NCBI RefSeq assembly: GCF_022513635.1
Contig: NZ_JAKWBL010000004.1
Coordinates: forward strand, 930,001-994,000
Source of the DNA: Paraniabella ginsengisoli
Lineage (GTDB): Bacteria; Bacteroidota; Bacteroidia; Chitinophagales; Chitinophagaceae
DNA length: 64,000 nt
Reading direction: 5' to 3'
Made by a program: the position numbers and the translations under genes. This document shows, in pieces, positions 1-9,173 of this stretch; position 1 is the stretch's first letter; each line of letters opens with the position of its first letter. The notes beneath the pieces were generated by a model. It was not told where the DNA came from, did no database searches, and worked only from the letters and a program-made list of their open reading frames with translations.

Positions 1-179
1 AAAGCAGGACTGTTGCTGAATTCTACCAATTCATTTATAGGACGGTCAAAAATTTTATTCACAACAAAGCCTAAAGCGCCTTGATCATTATATGCTGCAA
101 TCAAAACAATGGAATCATCAAAATTGGGATCATCCATATTTGATGAACTGATTAGTATTTTTCCTGGCGCGATATCCAT
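1..179 (-). CDS. YqgE/AlgH family protein, N-terminal part
   Basis: The reverse strand opens with an ATG at 179-177 and stays open to the window edge, giving 59 codons. The peptide begins MDIAPGKILISSS, followed by a DP-F segment and GALGFVVNK, which is the N-terminal pattern of the YqgE/AlgH (DUF179) family. The biochemical role of this family is not settled. The start lies 5 bases after the stop of the RlpA-like gene upstream, so the two are probably cotranscribed. The C-terminal two thirds are outside the window. Confidence 0.85.
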   Translation of the reverse strand, partial: MDIAPGKILISSSNMDDPNFDDSIVLIAAYNDQGALGFVVNKIFDRPINELVEFSNSPA

Positions 180-184
180 AGCTA

Positions 185-547
185 CTATTTCCTCTTCTTA
201 TATTTTATGGCAACATTTGCAACGCCGGCATTTACCATGTCTAAACGTTTTGCTGCTTTTTTTGTAAGATCAATAATTCTTCCTTCAACAAAAGGCCCTC
301 TGTCGTTAATAAGAACTTTTATCTTTTTTCCATTATTGAGGTTGGTTACTTTCACTTTAGTACCAAATGGCAATGTTTTATGAGCAGCCGTCATTTTAGA
401 TTGTTTAAAAACGGCACCGCTGGCTGTTTTCCGACCCACAAACTTATCTGCATAGAAAGAGGCTTTGCCTGTTTCCGTTATTTTTCTGCTACAACTAAAG
501 AGCAAAAGAGTAGAAAAGATTAATATTATCAGAGCTGTTCTCGTCAT
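185..547 (-). CDS. RlpA-like septal ring lipoprotein
   Basis: This 120-residue protein starts with a hydrophobic signal ending in a lipobox (LLFSC, Cys19), so it should be an outer-membrane lipoprotein. The rest is a double-psi beta-barrel of the RlpA type: GKASFYADKFVGRKTASG, then LPFGTKVKVTNLNNGK and the signature NDRGPF. RlpA proteins in other bacteria bind or cleave denuded peptidoglycan at the septum. Here there is no SPOR domain, so only the catalytic barrel is present. A -7-like TATTTTTG (minus strand, 578-571) precedes it, and YqgE follows after 5 bases. Confidence 0.88.
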   Translation of the reverse strand: MTRTALIILIFSTLLLFSCSRKITETGKASFYADKFVGRKTASGAVFKQSKMTAAHKTLPFGTKVKVTNLNNGKKIKVLINDRGPFVEGRIIDLTKKAAKRLDMVNAGVANVAIKYKKRK

Positions 548-570
548 CTTTTTTTAATTTTGTTAACGAC

Positions 571-578
571 CAAAAATA
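571..578 (-). promoter_or_regulatory. -7 element (TATTTTTG) of the rlpA-like gene
   Basis: On the minus strand the bases read TATTTTTG, matching the Bacteroidota -7 consensus TAnnTTTG, and lie 23 bases before the ATG at 547. No clear -33 TTG at the usual distance was seen. Confidence 0.5.
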
Positions 579-728
579 AAGTATAGTTATCACAGTCTGT
601 ATCGTATTCGGTTTTATTTACTAATCATGCAGATTGAAACAACTTGGATTAACTGCTGTTAACTGCATTGTGTAAGCTAATTTTGCTCAGAGGATAACGA
701 AGCCCTCTAAAAATCAAATCTGTCAATA

Positions 729-995
729 ATGGAATTTGTAGATGCTTTAGGTTATACAGCCGGCCTTTTAACCACGCTGACTTTTTTACCTCAGGTTATT
801 AAAACTGTAAAAGAAAAGTCGGCGAAAGATGTTGCCTTAAATATGTTTTTAATTGCGGCAGCCAATCAGATATTATGGATCATTTATGGCGTGCTTAAAA
901 ACGATCTGGTTATTATACTTACTAATGTTTTGATATTAGGCCTGTCATTAACAATGATCTTTTTGAAATTGAAGTTCGGTCGATCTTCAGTCTGA
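729..995 (+). CDS. SemiSWEET-type sugar transporter (PQ-loop)
   Basis: The 88-residue protein has three predicted membrane helices and the PQ-loop motif LPQVIKTVKEKSAKDV in the first helix and loop, with a second conserved segment NQILWIIYGVLKNDLVII. This is the single triple-helix bundle of bacterial SemiSWEETs, which dimerise to carry sugars across the inner membrane. The substrate cannot be read from sequence. A TAATTTTG -7-like element lies at 678-685. The gene converges on the DUF5686 gene with 9 bases between the stops. Confidence 0.88.
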   Translation: MEFVDALGYTAGLLTTLTFLPQVIKTVKEKSAKDVALNMFLIAAANQILWIIYGVLKNDLVIILTNVLILGLSLTMIFLKLKFGRSSV

Positions 996-1003
996 TTGGA
1001 TAT

Positions 1004-3470
1004 TTAAAAATTGAACCGGAGACTACCAAAAATGCCAAAGTTTTTGATGGAAGAAACGGGTTGTTTTTCAGGTAACACCCGCCAGATGAAATCAACTCTA
1101 AACACGCGTAAAATATTATCAACGCCAGTTCCTAACTCAAGATAAGTTTTCCCATCAAGCGATAAGAAATTGCTGCCCTGCTTGTAATTTAGTGATTTGT
1201 TGGCATCGGAAAGCGAGCCCCATAAAGCTTTTACGGTATAAAACTGCCTGAACTTTAGTTTAGGTAAAATCTTAAATATGCCGTTCCCAATATTATGTTC
1301 ATAATTAAGACCCGCAAAACGATCATGTATATACTGATAGCGGATCATAGTATTAAATGCATATTTGTTGTAATAGTATAGTTCATTGCCCGGTGCCACG
1401 TCTAAAAAAGTGTAAGGAGCTGCTCCAAAAGTCTGGCCGGCATATACCTGATAATTAATAATACCAAATGGAGGTGTTTTGATATAATCAGAAACAGCAA
1501 ACAAAACCTTTGAATAATTATACTTACTATTTAAAATGCCTGGAACTGCTTTTGTATATGTGGCTTCCACAATTGGATAAGGACTACCAAGACTTGCTCT
1601 GTAAAAGGTTGATTCCAAAAATTTCTCCAGGAAAGCAAATCTCAATCGAACAGAAAATTCAGTTGTGGTCAATCTTTTTAGCCCTGTTCCAAAAGAGTCC
1701 GCGGGTAACAAATTGGCTAAGGGAGTATACGTTTTATTAGTTGCGGTAGCTTTAATGGAAAAGCCATTACGAAGCTCATTAAAAAATTCAAAACTACCCT
1801 CTTCCAGGTTTATAAACTTCATTGGAATGTTGGGTTTGCGAACGGCAAACGAAAAAATATTATCAGAAGAAATTTCTCCATAATAACGCTGCCCAAAATC
1901 CAGGTCGTTTTTATAAGCCAGAGACCAGTATTGACGCGGATCTTTTTAGGCAGATAGAAAAGTTCGCCCATACCCTTTAGCTTCTTATCGTTAAAACCAT
2001 ATGCCAGGTATGTGTGATAAAGGAATTTTTTATTGAAATGTTTATTGCTCCCCACATCAAATCTCATCCTGAATCCTTCCCAGGCATTGCCGGAAAACCA
2101 GTTATAGGCCGAGCCAAACTGTACATTGCCCACATTGAAATATCCCGTGCCTACGAATTCCAATTGCTTCGTGAGTTTTTGGTACACAGGCGCGTTTATG
2201 ATAGTATCCATCATTTTAATGATGTTCTTTTCAGTTTTGCTCAACTCTTCATGTCTGGCAATTTCCCAGTATGCCGGGTCTTTTTTCTGCGCATCCGGAA
2301 GTGTAATGATTTCTTCAAGCTCTTTGTTGAGTTCTAATTTTTTAACTACGGAGCTATCATTAACTACAACATTTCTATAAGTACTTGTTTTTCGTCCTAT
2401 CACGCCGGGTGTTTTATTACCGACAGGAGCCACATCAACAACAAGTTTTTCCCGGCTTACAAACCAATTGCTATCAGCAAGGCGTTTAAATTCCTGTATA
2501 TAGCTGAACTTCTCCATAAAGTTAATGTCTGCGCTCTTATCCAGAGAAAGGTTCATTTTCTGTATCGCATAGCTTCCAAAATGTATCCAGCAATCACCTT
2601 CAAAAGTGTTCATGCCTTTCCTTCTCGCACGAAAAAGAAGATGGTAATATCTTTCACCGGCAATGTATTGTGTATCGGCAACCGTGTATTTATAATAAAA
2701 GTCACCATTGTCGCTTGCGGGACTTACAAACTCTTTATTAAAAACATTTATGAAATTATTGTAAACGTTTATAACCTGATCCATACCTCCAAGAAATTTC
2801 ACCATGCTTTCATTTTTGATACCATTGGTGTTAGCGGCAATAATCTCTTCGCGTCGTTTAAGCGGTTTTTTCTGATAATAATAATTGCTTATGGCTTCGG
2901 TAAGATAAGCGGGTAATATCTTTATCCCCTCAGAGCTATCTACGTTTTGATTGATGAGTTCGTTGATGGGGCGTAGCGGCTTAAACCTTGTTATTTTTTG
3001 CAGGCTATTAAAATTCTTAAGATCTACTTCAAGTTTATTATATAATTCGTATGAAAAATTATTAAACTTATACCGGTTGTTTTCGGGTTTGTGCTCTACC
3101 ACTTTTTTCCAAAGCCACAGGCCTTTATCGATTTTTGATTTGACGATAACCACCTCTCCTGTAGCGCGTTCCATGGGAATGGTAACGTCAAACTCGTCTT
3201 TATTGTGATCTATCGTTAAATAGAATGCCTCGTAGCCAACATAAGTTATAAGTAATGTATCGGAGGGCCAATCGTTTATTGAAAATGAAAATCTGCCAGC
3301 CGAATCGGTGATCGCGCCAATACTTGTATTCGTAAAAGTTATAGAAGCAAATGGAATAACCTCATCGGTATGCGCATCTTTAACAAGGCCACGGATAGTT
3401 TTTTGCGAAAAGCCGGTTAAGCAGCCTAGCAAAAACCAAGCAGTATTAAAATCTTTAGGGTAAGGTTCAT
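1004..3470 (-). CDS. DUF5686 / carboxypeptidase-like regulatory domain outer-membrane protein (two frameshifts)
   Basis: The protein would be about 820 residues: a signal peptide, a carboxypeptidase-regulatory-like beta-sandwich (VKDAHTDEVIPFASI through TYVGYEAF) and the long DUF5686 region ending in beta-strands and a terminal Phe, typical of outer-membrane barrels. The signal peptide appears only if one base is added to the A-run at 3431-3435, which makes ATG 3470 the start (MNLTLKILILLGF...CLTGFSQ). A second missing base in the T-run at 1943-1947 splits the C-terminal third. A TAAATTTG -7 element sits at 3484-3477. The function of DUF5686 proteins is unknown. Confidence 0.85.
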
Positions 3471-3593
3471 CAAACGCAAATTTACGGTTGTTTTGGTTTG
3501 CAATATTCAACGATGTTGGCCGCAACAATTATGCTTCGAGTAATTAATTTTAAGTAATTTTGGTGACAACACACTAATCTAAAATTGATTTTT

Positions 3594-3809
3594 ATGGCAA
3601 TGTTACAGCAAGCATCTGCCTTTGCAGAAATGGTAGATAAGCTTCGGTATAAAAGCGATGAGGAATTAAAGTATTTATACATGATGTTTTTTCAGAAAGA
3701 GCTCGAAGCTGAGTGGGCGGACATTACGAGCGAGAATAACATGGATAATGTTTCAGAAGAGTTGATCATATCTACAATTCTCTCGAACCGATATAAAGAT
3801 CATGTATAA
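3594..3809 (+). CDS. putative antitoxin of a PIN toxin pair
   Basis: A small acidic protein of 71 residues (MAMLQQASAFAEMVDKL...) begins at ATG 3594; a TTG at 3585 is in frame but has no support. It overlaps the next gene by 8 bases, an arrangement typical of toxin-antitoxin pairs. I recognise no specific antitoxin fold. The assignment rests on the overlap with a PIN-domain gene and on the size and composition. Confidence 0.6.
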   Translation: MAMLQQASAFAEMVDKLRYKSDEELKYLYMMFFQKELEAEWADITSENNMDNVSEELIISTILSNRYKDHV

Positions 3810-4197
3810 GATTATAATAGACGCTAACGTATGGATTAAATATGCCCGTGCTAAAAATATCGCGCCACTACTAAAAAGGTTTATTGATTATCATCTTGTT
3901 CCGATTGTAAATAATTATCTGTTATCAGAAATATTTGAAGCATTGGTAAATAACAAATGGCTGCACGCTTCGGATGCTTATAAACTACTGGCATACATTT
4001 CAAAAATATCAATAACAAAAACCGAAACCGCTATGTATCAGCTATGTTTAGATCCCAAGGATAATTACTTATTTGACCTTGCTATTCAAAACAATTGTCT
4101 TTTCATAATAACCGACGATTCGAAATTACTTTGTCAAAAATTTCCACAGTTTTATATACATTCGACGTCATGGTTTTTAAAGAAATTTCCTCTTTAA
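3802..4197 (+). CDS. PIN domain protein, putative toxin (COG1569-like)
   Basis: The 131-residue protein shows the PIN nuclease layout: IIDANVWIKY at residues 5-14 (first Asp), SEIFEAL near 43-49 (Glu), LDPKDNYLFDLA (Asp pair) and ITDD near the C-terminus. These acidic residues would bind the metal ion for RNA cleavage. It resembles the COG1569 group of putative toxin components more than VapC. Translation is probably coupled to the overlapping upstream gene. The RNA target is unknown. Confidence 0.75.
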   Translation: MYKIIIDANVWIKYARAKNIAPLLKRFIDYHLVPIVNNYLLSEIFEALVNNKWLHASDAYKLLAYISKISITKTETAMYQLCLDPKDNYLFDLAIQNNCLFIITDDSKLLCQKFPQFYIHSTSWFLKKFPL

Positions 4198-4234
4198 AAA
4201 ATTTACATACCTAGCTGATTAAACTAACAACAAA

Positions 4235-4879
4235 ATGTTATCTGTACATAAATTTACTTTTAATCCTATTCAGGAAAACACTTATGTTCTTTATAATGAT
4301 AACGGAGATTGCTGCATTATTGATCCGGGATGTTATTTTGAAGAAGAGCGCCAGGAATTAGTTCGGTTTATCATGTCCAAACAACTCAATCCTGTTTTGT
4401 TGTTGAACACCCATTGTCATTTGGATCATGTTTTCGGAAACAAATTCGTTAGCGAAACCTGGAACCTGCCATTACATTTACATGAAGCAGAAAAGATGGT
4501 ATTAAGTTTTGCACCGAAGTCTGCCGAAATGTATGGCTTGCCTTTTGAAAATTATAATGGTGAAATGAAACTGCTTGCTCCTGGTAATGTTATCCAAATA
4601 GGGGATGATGAGCTCAACATTTTGTTCACACCGGGACATTCGCCGGGCAGTGTAAGTTTTTATAATGAGAAAGATGGGTATGTAATTAGTGGCGATGTAT
4701 TATTTAGTGGCAGCATTGGCCGAACTGATTTGCCGGGCGGAGATTATGATCAACTGGAGCAATCGATCAAAACACAATTATATGTTTTGCCGGATGAAAC
4801 TAAAGTATATTCAGGGCATGGCGGCGGCACCAGTATTGGTTTTGAGAAGAAGAGCAATCCTTTTGTGAGAGAAGATTAG
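4235..4879 (+). CDS. MBL-fold metallo-hydrolase (glyoxalase II-like)
   Basis: The 214-residue protein carries the metallo-beta-lactamase motif THCHLDH (His60, His62, Asp64, His65), then TPGHSPGSVSF, SGDVLFSGSIGRTDLPGG and a final SGHGGGTS, which supply the remaining metal ligands. The SGD...GRTDLPGG pattern is that of short glyoxalase II-like (YcbL-type) hydrolases of thioesters. It is intact. The exact substrate cannot be told. Confidence 0.88.
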   Translation: MLSVHKFTFNPIQENTYVLYNDNGDCCIIDPGCYFEEERQELVRFIMSKQLNPVLLLNTHCHLDHVFGNKFVSETWNLPLHLHEAEKMVLSFAPKSAEMYGLPFENYNGEMKLLAPGNVIQIGDDELNILFTPGHSPGSVSFYNEKDGYVISGDVLFSGSIGRTDLPGGDYDQLEQSIKTQLYVLPDETKVYSGHGGGTSIGFEKKSNPFVRED

Positions 4880-4980
4880 CCAACTTAAGTGCTTGTCGCA
4901 AATCGCCTGTAAATAGTCGTCATTGTGTATTTTAAATGAATGAGACTGAAAGTATGTTTGCATTATAAAATCAAATTATT

Positions 4981-5403
4981 ATGGAAACAAAATCTACAGT
5001 ACTTAAAGTAACAACAATTGTTAATGCACCCATCAACAAAGTGTGGAAGCTTTGGACAACACCTTCAGACATTCAAAACTGGAACAGCCCTTCACCTGAT
5101 TGGCACACACCTACCGCTACTCATGATTTAAAAAACGGCGGATCATTTTCTTACAGGATGGAAGCAAAAGATGGCAGTTTTGGCTTTGACTATGCAGGCA
5201 CATTTGATGAAGTAACCGAAGCTAAATATTTGGAGTATACACTTGGTGATGGCCGGAAAGTGAAAATACATTTTATAGAAGTTGATGGCGGCACACAAAT
5301 AGATGAACATTTTGAAGCCGAAAATCAGAACACTCTGGAGTTGCAACAACAAGGTTGGCAAGCCATCCTGGATAATTTTAAAAATTATGCAGAAGCTGCA
5401 TAG
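4981..5403 (+). CDS. SRPBCC / AHSA1-like protein
   Basis: The 140-residue protein has the START-like fold signature of the AHSA1 group: VNAPINKVWKLWTTPSDIQNW at the N-terminus, GGSFSYRMEAKDG in the middle and GWQAILDNFKNYAE in the last helix. These proteins bind hydrophobic ligands, and many bacterial members have no known function. A TATGTTTG element at 4953-4960 is a likely -7 box. Confidence 0.85.
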   Translation: METKSTVLKVTTIVNAPINKVWKLWTTPSDIQNWNSPSPDWHTPTATHDLKNGGSFSYRMEAKDGSFGFDYAGTFDEVTEAKYLEYTLGDGRKVKIHFIEVDGGTQIDEHFEAENQNTLELQQQGWQAILDNFKNYAEAA

Positions 5404-5551
5404 CCGGAAAATCTTAGAAACGTAATCACACTTATTCGTTTAAAAACTCAAATCATGAAATGAAACATAAAAATTATCGAGTAAATTTTTATTCAAAACG
5501 AGATAATTTTTATGCGGAATTGCATGTGGCCAAAAAATAAAAAATTAACAC

Positions 5552-5923
5552 ATGAAAGCTACTAAAATTACTTATTGGATCACTACGATCATCATATTTC
5601 TTTGGGAAGGTGTAATGCCGGCCTTGTATTCGCAAAGCGATCTGGCTAAACAAGGTTTAAGCCATTTACAATATCCTGCCTATTTTGGAGGGTTGCTCCT
5701 TGCTTTCAAAATAGTGGGTTCACTCATCCTGATCATTCCTTTTCGCCACTGGATAAAGGATTGGGCCTACGCCGGTTTTGCTTTTGTCTTTATTTCAGCA
5801 GCGGTTTCTCACGGCGTTATTGACGGAGCTACTAATGCACAAACGATAATGCCATTTATATTTTTAGCGATATTATTTGTATCCTATTATTGTTACAAAA
5901 AGATATATAAAACTGCTCCTTAA
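5552..5923 (+). CDS. DoxX family membrane protein
   Basis: A 123-residue protein with four predicted helices. The sequence WITTIIIFLWEGVMPALY, then HLQYPAYFGGLLLAFKIVG and IKDWAYAGFAF, is the pattern of small DoxX/DoxD-like inner-membrane proteins. Two bases separate its stop from the next start, so the two genes are probably cotranscribed. Confidence 0.85.
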   Translation: MKATKITYWITTIIIFLWEGVMPALYSQSDLAKQGLSHLQYPAYFGGLLLAFKIVGSLILIIPFRHWIKDWAYAGFAFVFISAAVSHGVIDGATNAQTIMPFIFLAILFVSYYCYKKIYKTAP

Positions 5924-5925
5924 TT

Positions 5926-6215
5926 ATGCCAGCCGCTAAAACATTAAGAACTTGCGCAAATGGACATCGCTACTATAAAAGCAGCGATTGTCCTGTTTGC
6001 CCTGAATGTGAGAAAGAACAAAAGCCGGAAAAGGGCTTCCTGTCTGTATTGAGCGCACCTGCACGCCGGGCATTGCAAACCGAAGGAGTCTCAACATTGA
6101 ATGAACTCGCCCAATATTCCGAAAAACAGATACTTGCATTGCATGGCATCGGGAAAAGCTCATTGCCTGTATTGAGAGAAGCATTGAAAAAGAAAATCTC
6201 AGTTTTAAATCCTGA
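5926..6215 (+). CDS. RNA polymerase alpha C-terminal domain-like protein with N-terminal zinc ribbon (end frameshifted)
   Basis: The first 35 residues hold Cys pairs (TCANGH, SDCPVCPECEKE) that could bind zinc. They are followed by an alpha-CTD-like helix-hairpin-helix: LSAPARRALQTEGVSTLNELAQYSEKQILALHGIGKSSLPVLREAL. As written, the frame runs on to 6300 with an unrelated tail. Adding one base to the A-run at 6187-6191 gives the tail KKENLSFKS and a stop at 6213-6215, a natural end for this fold. A role in DNA binding is an inference from the fold. Confidence 0.72.
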
Positions 6216-6340
6216 AATAATACGTCTTCTCATTCGTGCATTTGGGGCAAAAATATCTGTACAGAAATTTCTTTTTTATTTTAATTTAGTAATACTATAA
6301 CCTAAGAAAAACCAGACTTAAACTCAGGTATAGGTAAGCT

Positions 6341-8412
6341 ATGTTTTTAAAACATAACCCTATTATAAGACTATTGCTACCGCTAACTGCAGGCATTATC
6401 ATTCAATGGTATTGGCAAGCAGCATTATTAACAAGCGTTCTTATACTTTTACTGACTTCGGTAGTTGTTATTTCCATACAATTGCTTAGCGATTTTCTCA
6501 GGCTCAAATATGCTGTATTGCTGGGCTGCGCCATTACAATTTCAATAGTAGCGATAGGAATGATTGTTACATGGTTGAATGATGTAAGGAATGACAGGCT
6601 TTTGTTTGCAAAGAATAATCTTTCTGATAAGGCAGTAATTGTTACAATAAAAGAATCACTCATTAGCAAAGAGAAATCTTACAAAGCAGAAGCAGAACTG
6701 AATTGGTTTATTGGTAGCCATACAAGGAAAAGCGTTAGCGGCAACATTATTATTTATTTTAAGAAGGACAGCCTTACCAAACATTTGGCAGCAGGAAGCC
6801 GTATCATTTTCAACAAAAATTTACAGGAAATACGTAATACCGACAACCCTGGCGGATTTGATTACAAACGTTATGCTTTGTTCAATGGCATTACACATCA
6901 GGTATATCTTACTGCTAATGATTATGTAGCCTTGCCGGGTAATTATTTACCCGGATTTAAAAAGCTATTGCTGAATGTAAGGGTGTATGTTTTGAATGCT
7001 ATAAAGTCCAATATTCATGGGAAAAAGAACAGGGCCTTGCCGAAGCTATGTTGATAGGTTATAAAGACGATCTTGATAAAAATTTATTGCAATCATACAC
7101 CAATACAGGCGTTGTACATGTTATTGCTGTATCCGGAATGCATTTGGCGCTGCTCTATTGGATCTTAAATTTGCTTTTCAAGCCCTTGCTTAGACAGAAA
7201 TCTACCAAATGGTTTCATGCACTTTTAATATTGTTACTGCTTTGGGGTTTTGCATTTCTCGCTGGTGGCGCTGCTTCTATCGTAAGAGCCGCCGTTATGT
7301 TTTCGTTTATTACTATAGGTAAACAGATCAATCGAAACGCTTCTATTTATAACATATTAGCGCCGCAGCATTTTGCCAGCTTTGTTACAACCCTTATTGG
7401 CTGTGGGATGTAGGCTTTCAGCTATCTTATGTTGCTGTATTAAGTATTGTTATTTTTTTAAGCCGATTTATGATCTGTTATATGTAAAAAATAAAATCCT
7501 TAATTGGATATGGCGATTAGCCGCTGTAAGTGTTGCCGCTCAAATTCTAACCACACCGCTATCGATGTATTATTTCCATCAGTTTCCTGTTTACTTTTTA
7601 CTAAGTAACCTTGTCGTGGTGCCGGTTTCAACAGCTGTGCTATTCGGCACTTTAGCGCTGGTTGTTATTGCTCCTTTAAGTGGAGTTGCTGCCTTCATTG
7701 GCCGTATGATGGAATCCGTAATCTGGTGGCTGAATACATTTATTGAGCGAATGGAATCTTTCCCGTTTGCATTATGGACGGGACTTTCGATCAATGCTAC
7801 ACAAGTAATTTTACTGTTTATTTTTATTGCGGCGATAAGTTTTTGGCTAATGATGAAATATAAAACTGGGTTATGGCTGACAACTGGTAGTCTTACCTTG
7901 TTTTTTTCTATAAGAAGCTATTCGTTTTATGAAGCAAACAATCAGCAAAAAATTGTTGTGTACAATGCCAATCGTTTTGCCGCAATAGATTTTATTGCTG
8001 GCCGTCAATATAAATTTATCGGAGACTCCGCACTATTGCAAAATGCTTCTCTTTCTAATTTTGTACTAACGCCTTCGCGAGTTGTACACAGAATAAGTCA
8101 AACAGCGCAACTCAACAATTTTTATAAACAAGGAAACTTTATTCTTTTTAATTCAAAAAAAATTATCCTGATCGATAAACCCTTTCAGAAATCTTTATCA
8201 CAGGAAAAAAGAAAGCAGACCTTGTTATATTATCCGGCAACCCTAAATTATATATTTCGGACCTGTACAATCATATCGAAATAAAACAAATAGTAATTGA
8301 TGGTTCCGTGCCAGCCTGGAAAGCAAGGTTTTGGATAAAAGACTGCGATTCTTTAAATATTCCCTGCCATAATATAGCCACCGACGGGGCTTTTGTAATG
8401 AGCCTGCATTAG
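6341..8412 (+). CDS. ComEC/Rec2 family DNA uptake channel (at least four frameshifts)
   Basis: Joined across the breaks the protein is about 690 residues. It has N-terminal membrane helices and a DUF4131 region, the competence core (VHVIAVSGMHLALLYW, FLAGGAASIVRAAVM, WDVGFQLSYVAV), more membrane helices, and a short C-terminal domain ending DGAFVMSLH. ComEC forms the inner-membrane channel for single-stranded DNA in natural transformation. The breaks lie at the A-run 7022-7026, near 7365, at the T-run 7453-7459 and at the A-run 8205-8210. The metallo-beta-lactamase-like part is short and lacks a clear metal motif. Confidence 0.85.
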
Positions 8413-8414
8413 CG

Positions 8415-8422
8415 TACATTTG
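8415..8422 (+). promoter_or_regulatory. -7 element (TACATTTG) of the racemase-purH unit
   Basis: The bases TACATTTG match the Bacteroidota -7 consensus and lie just after the comEC stop and 39 bases before the racemase start. They could drive the racemase and purH. Confidence 0.5.
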
Positions 8423-8461
8423 CGCACTCGTTCAAATCCATAAATTTTTGCATCAACAAGA

Positions 8462-9149
8462 ATGAAAAAACTGGGATTAGTGGGCGGCATTAGCTGGGTT
8501 TCCACAACAGATTATTACAGGTATATTAACGAAGGCGTCAATAAAAAACTTGGCGGCCTTAATTACGCTGAGTGCCTGATCTACTCAGTAAATTTCCAGA
8601 ATATTCATAATAATAACCTTGCTGACGACTGGGATGCTACGTTCGAGATTCTCCGCAATGCCTGCGATAGCTTGAAAAAGCAGGAGCGGAAGCCATTTTA
8701 CTTTGCGCCAATACGATGCATTTGCTGGCAGACAAAGTAGCTGAGCATATTCAAATACCACTCATTCATGTAGCGGTTGCAACTGCCAATGCAATTGAAG
8801 CACAAGAGTTAAAAAAGTAGCTTTATTAGGTACCCAGTTTACGATGGAACGGGATTTTTTCAAAAATAAATTGGCTGACAAAGGAATTGAAGCCATTGTG
8901 CCCGACGAAGCAGGCCGGATTTACATTGCAGAAAAGCTCGAAACCGAACTTTACAAAGGCATTATTAATGAAGAAACCAGGGCAGACTTTCTTAAAATAA
9001 TTAACCAGTTAGTAGCGCAGGGAGCCGAAGGCGTTATACTGGGTTGTACGGAAATACCGCTGCTCATCAAGCAGGAACATTTAAATATACCAGCTTTTGA
9101 TACTACCAAAATACATTCAGAAGCTGCAGTAGCATTTGCTTTAAGTTAA
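8462..9149 (+). CDS. aspartate/glutamate racemase family protein (two frameshifts)
   Basis: The restored protein is about 229 residues. It begins MKKLGLVGGISWVSTTDYYR and has both catalytic cysteines of the Asp/Glu racemase superfamily: the LCANTMH motif (which appears only after the first break is repaired) and LGCTEIPLL near the C-terminus. The breaks lie at the A-runs 8675-8679 and 8811-8816. Members of this group interconvert D- and L-aspartate or hydantoin-type substrates; the substrate here is not determined. purH begins 24 bases downstream. Confidence 0.85.
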
Positions 9150-9173
9150 ATCAATATTTATCACATATCTATC

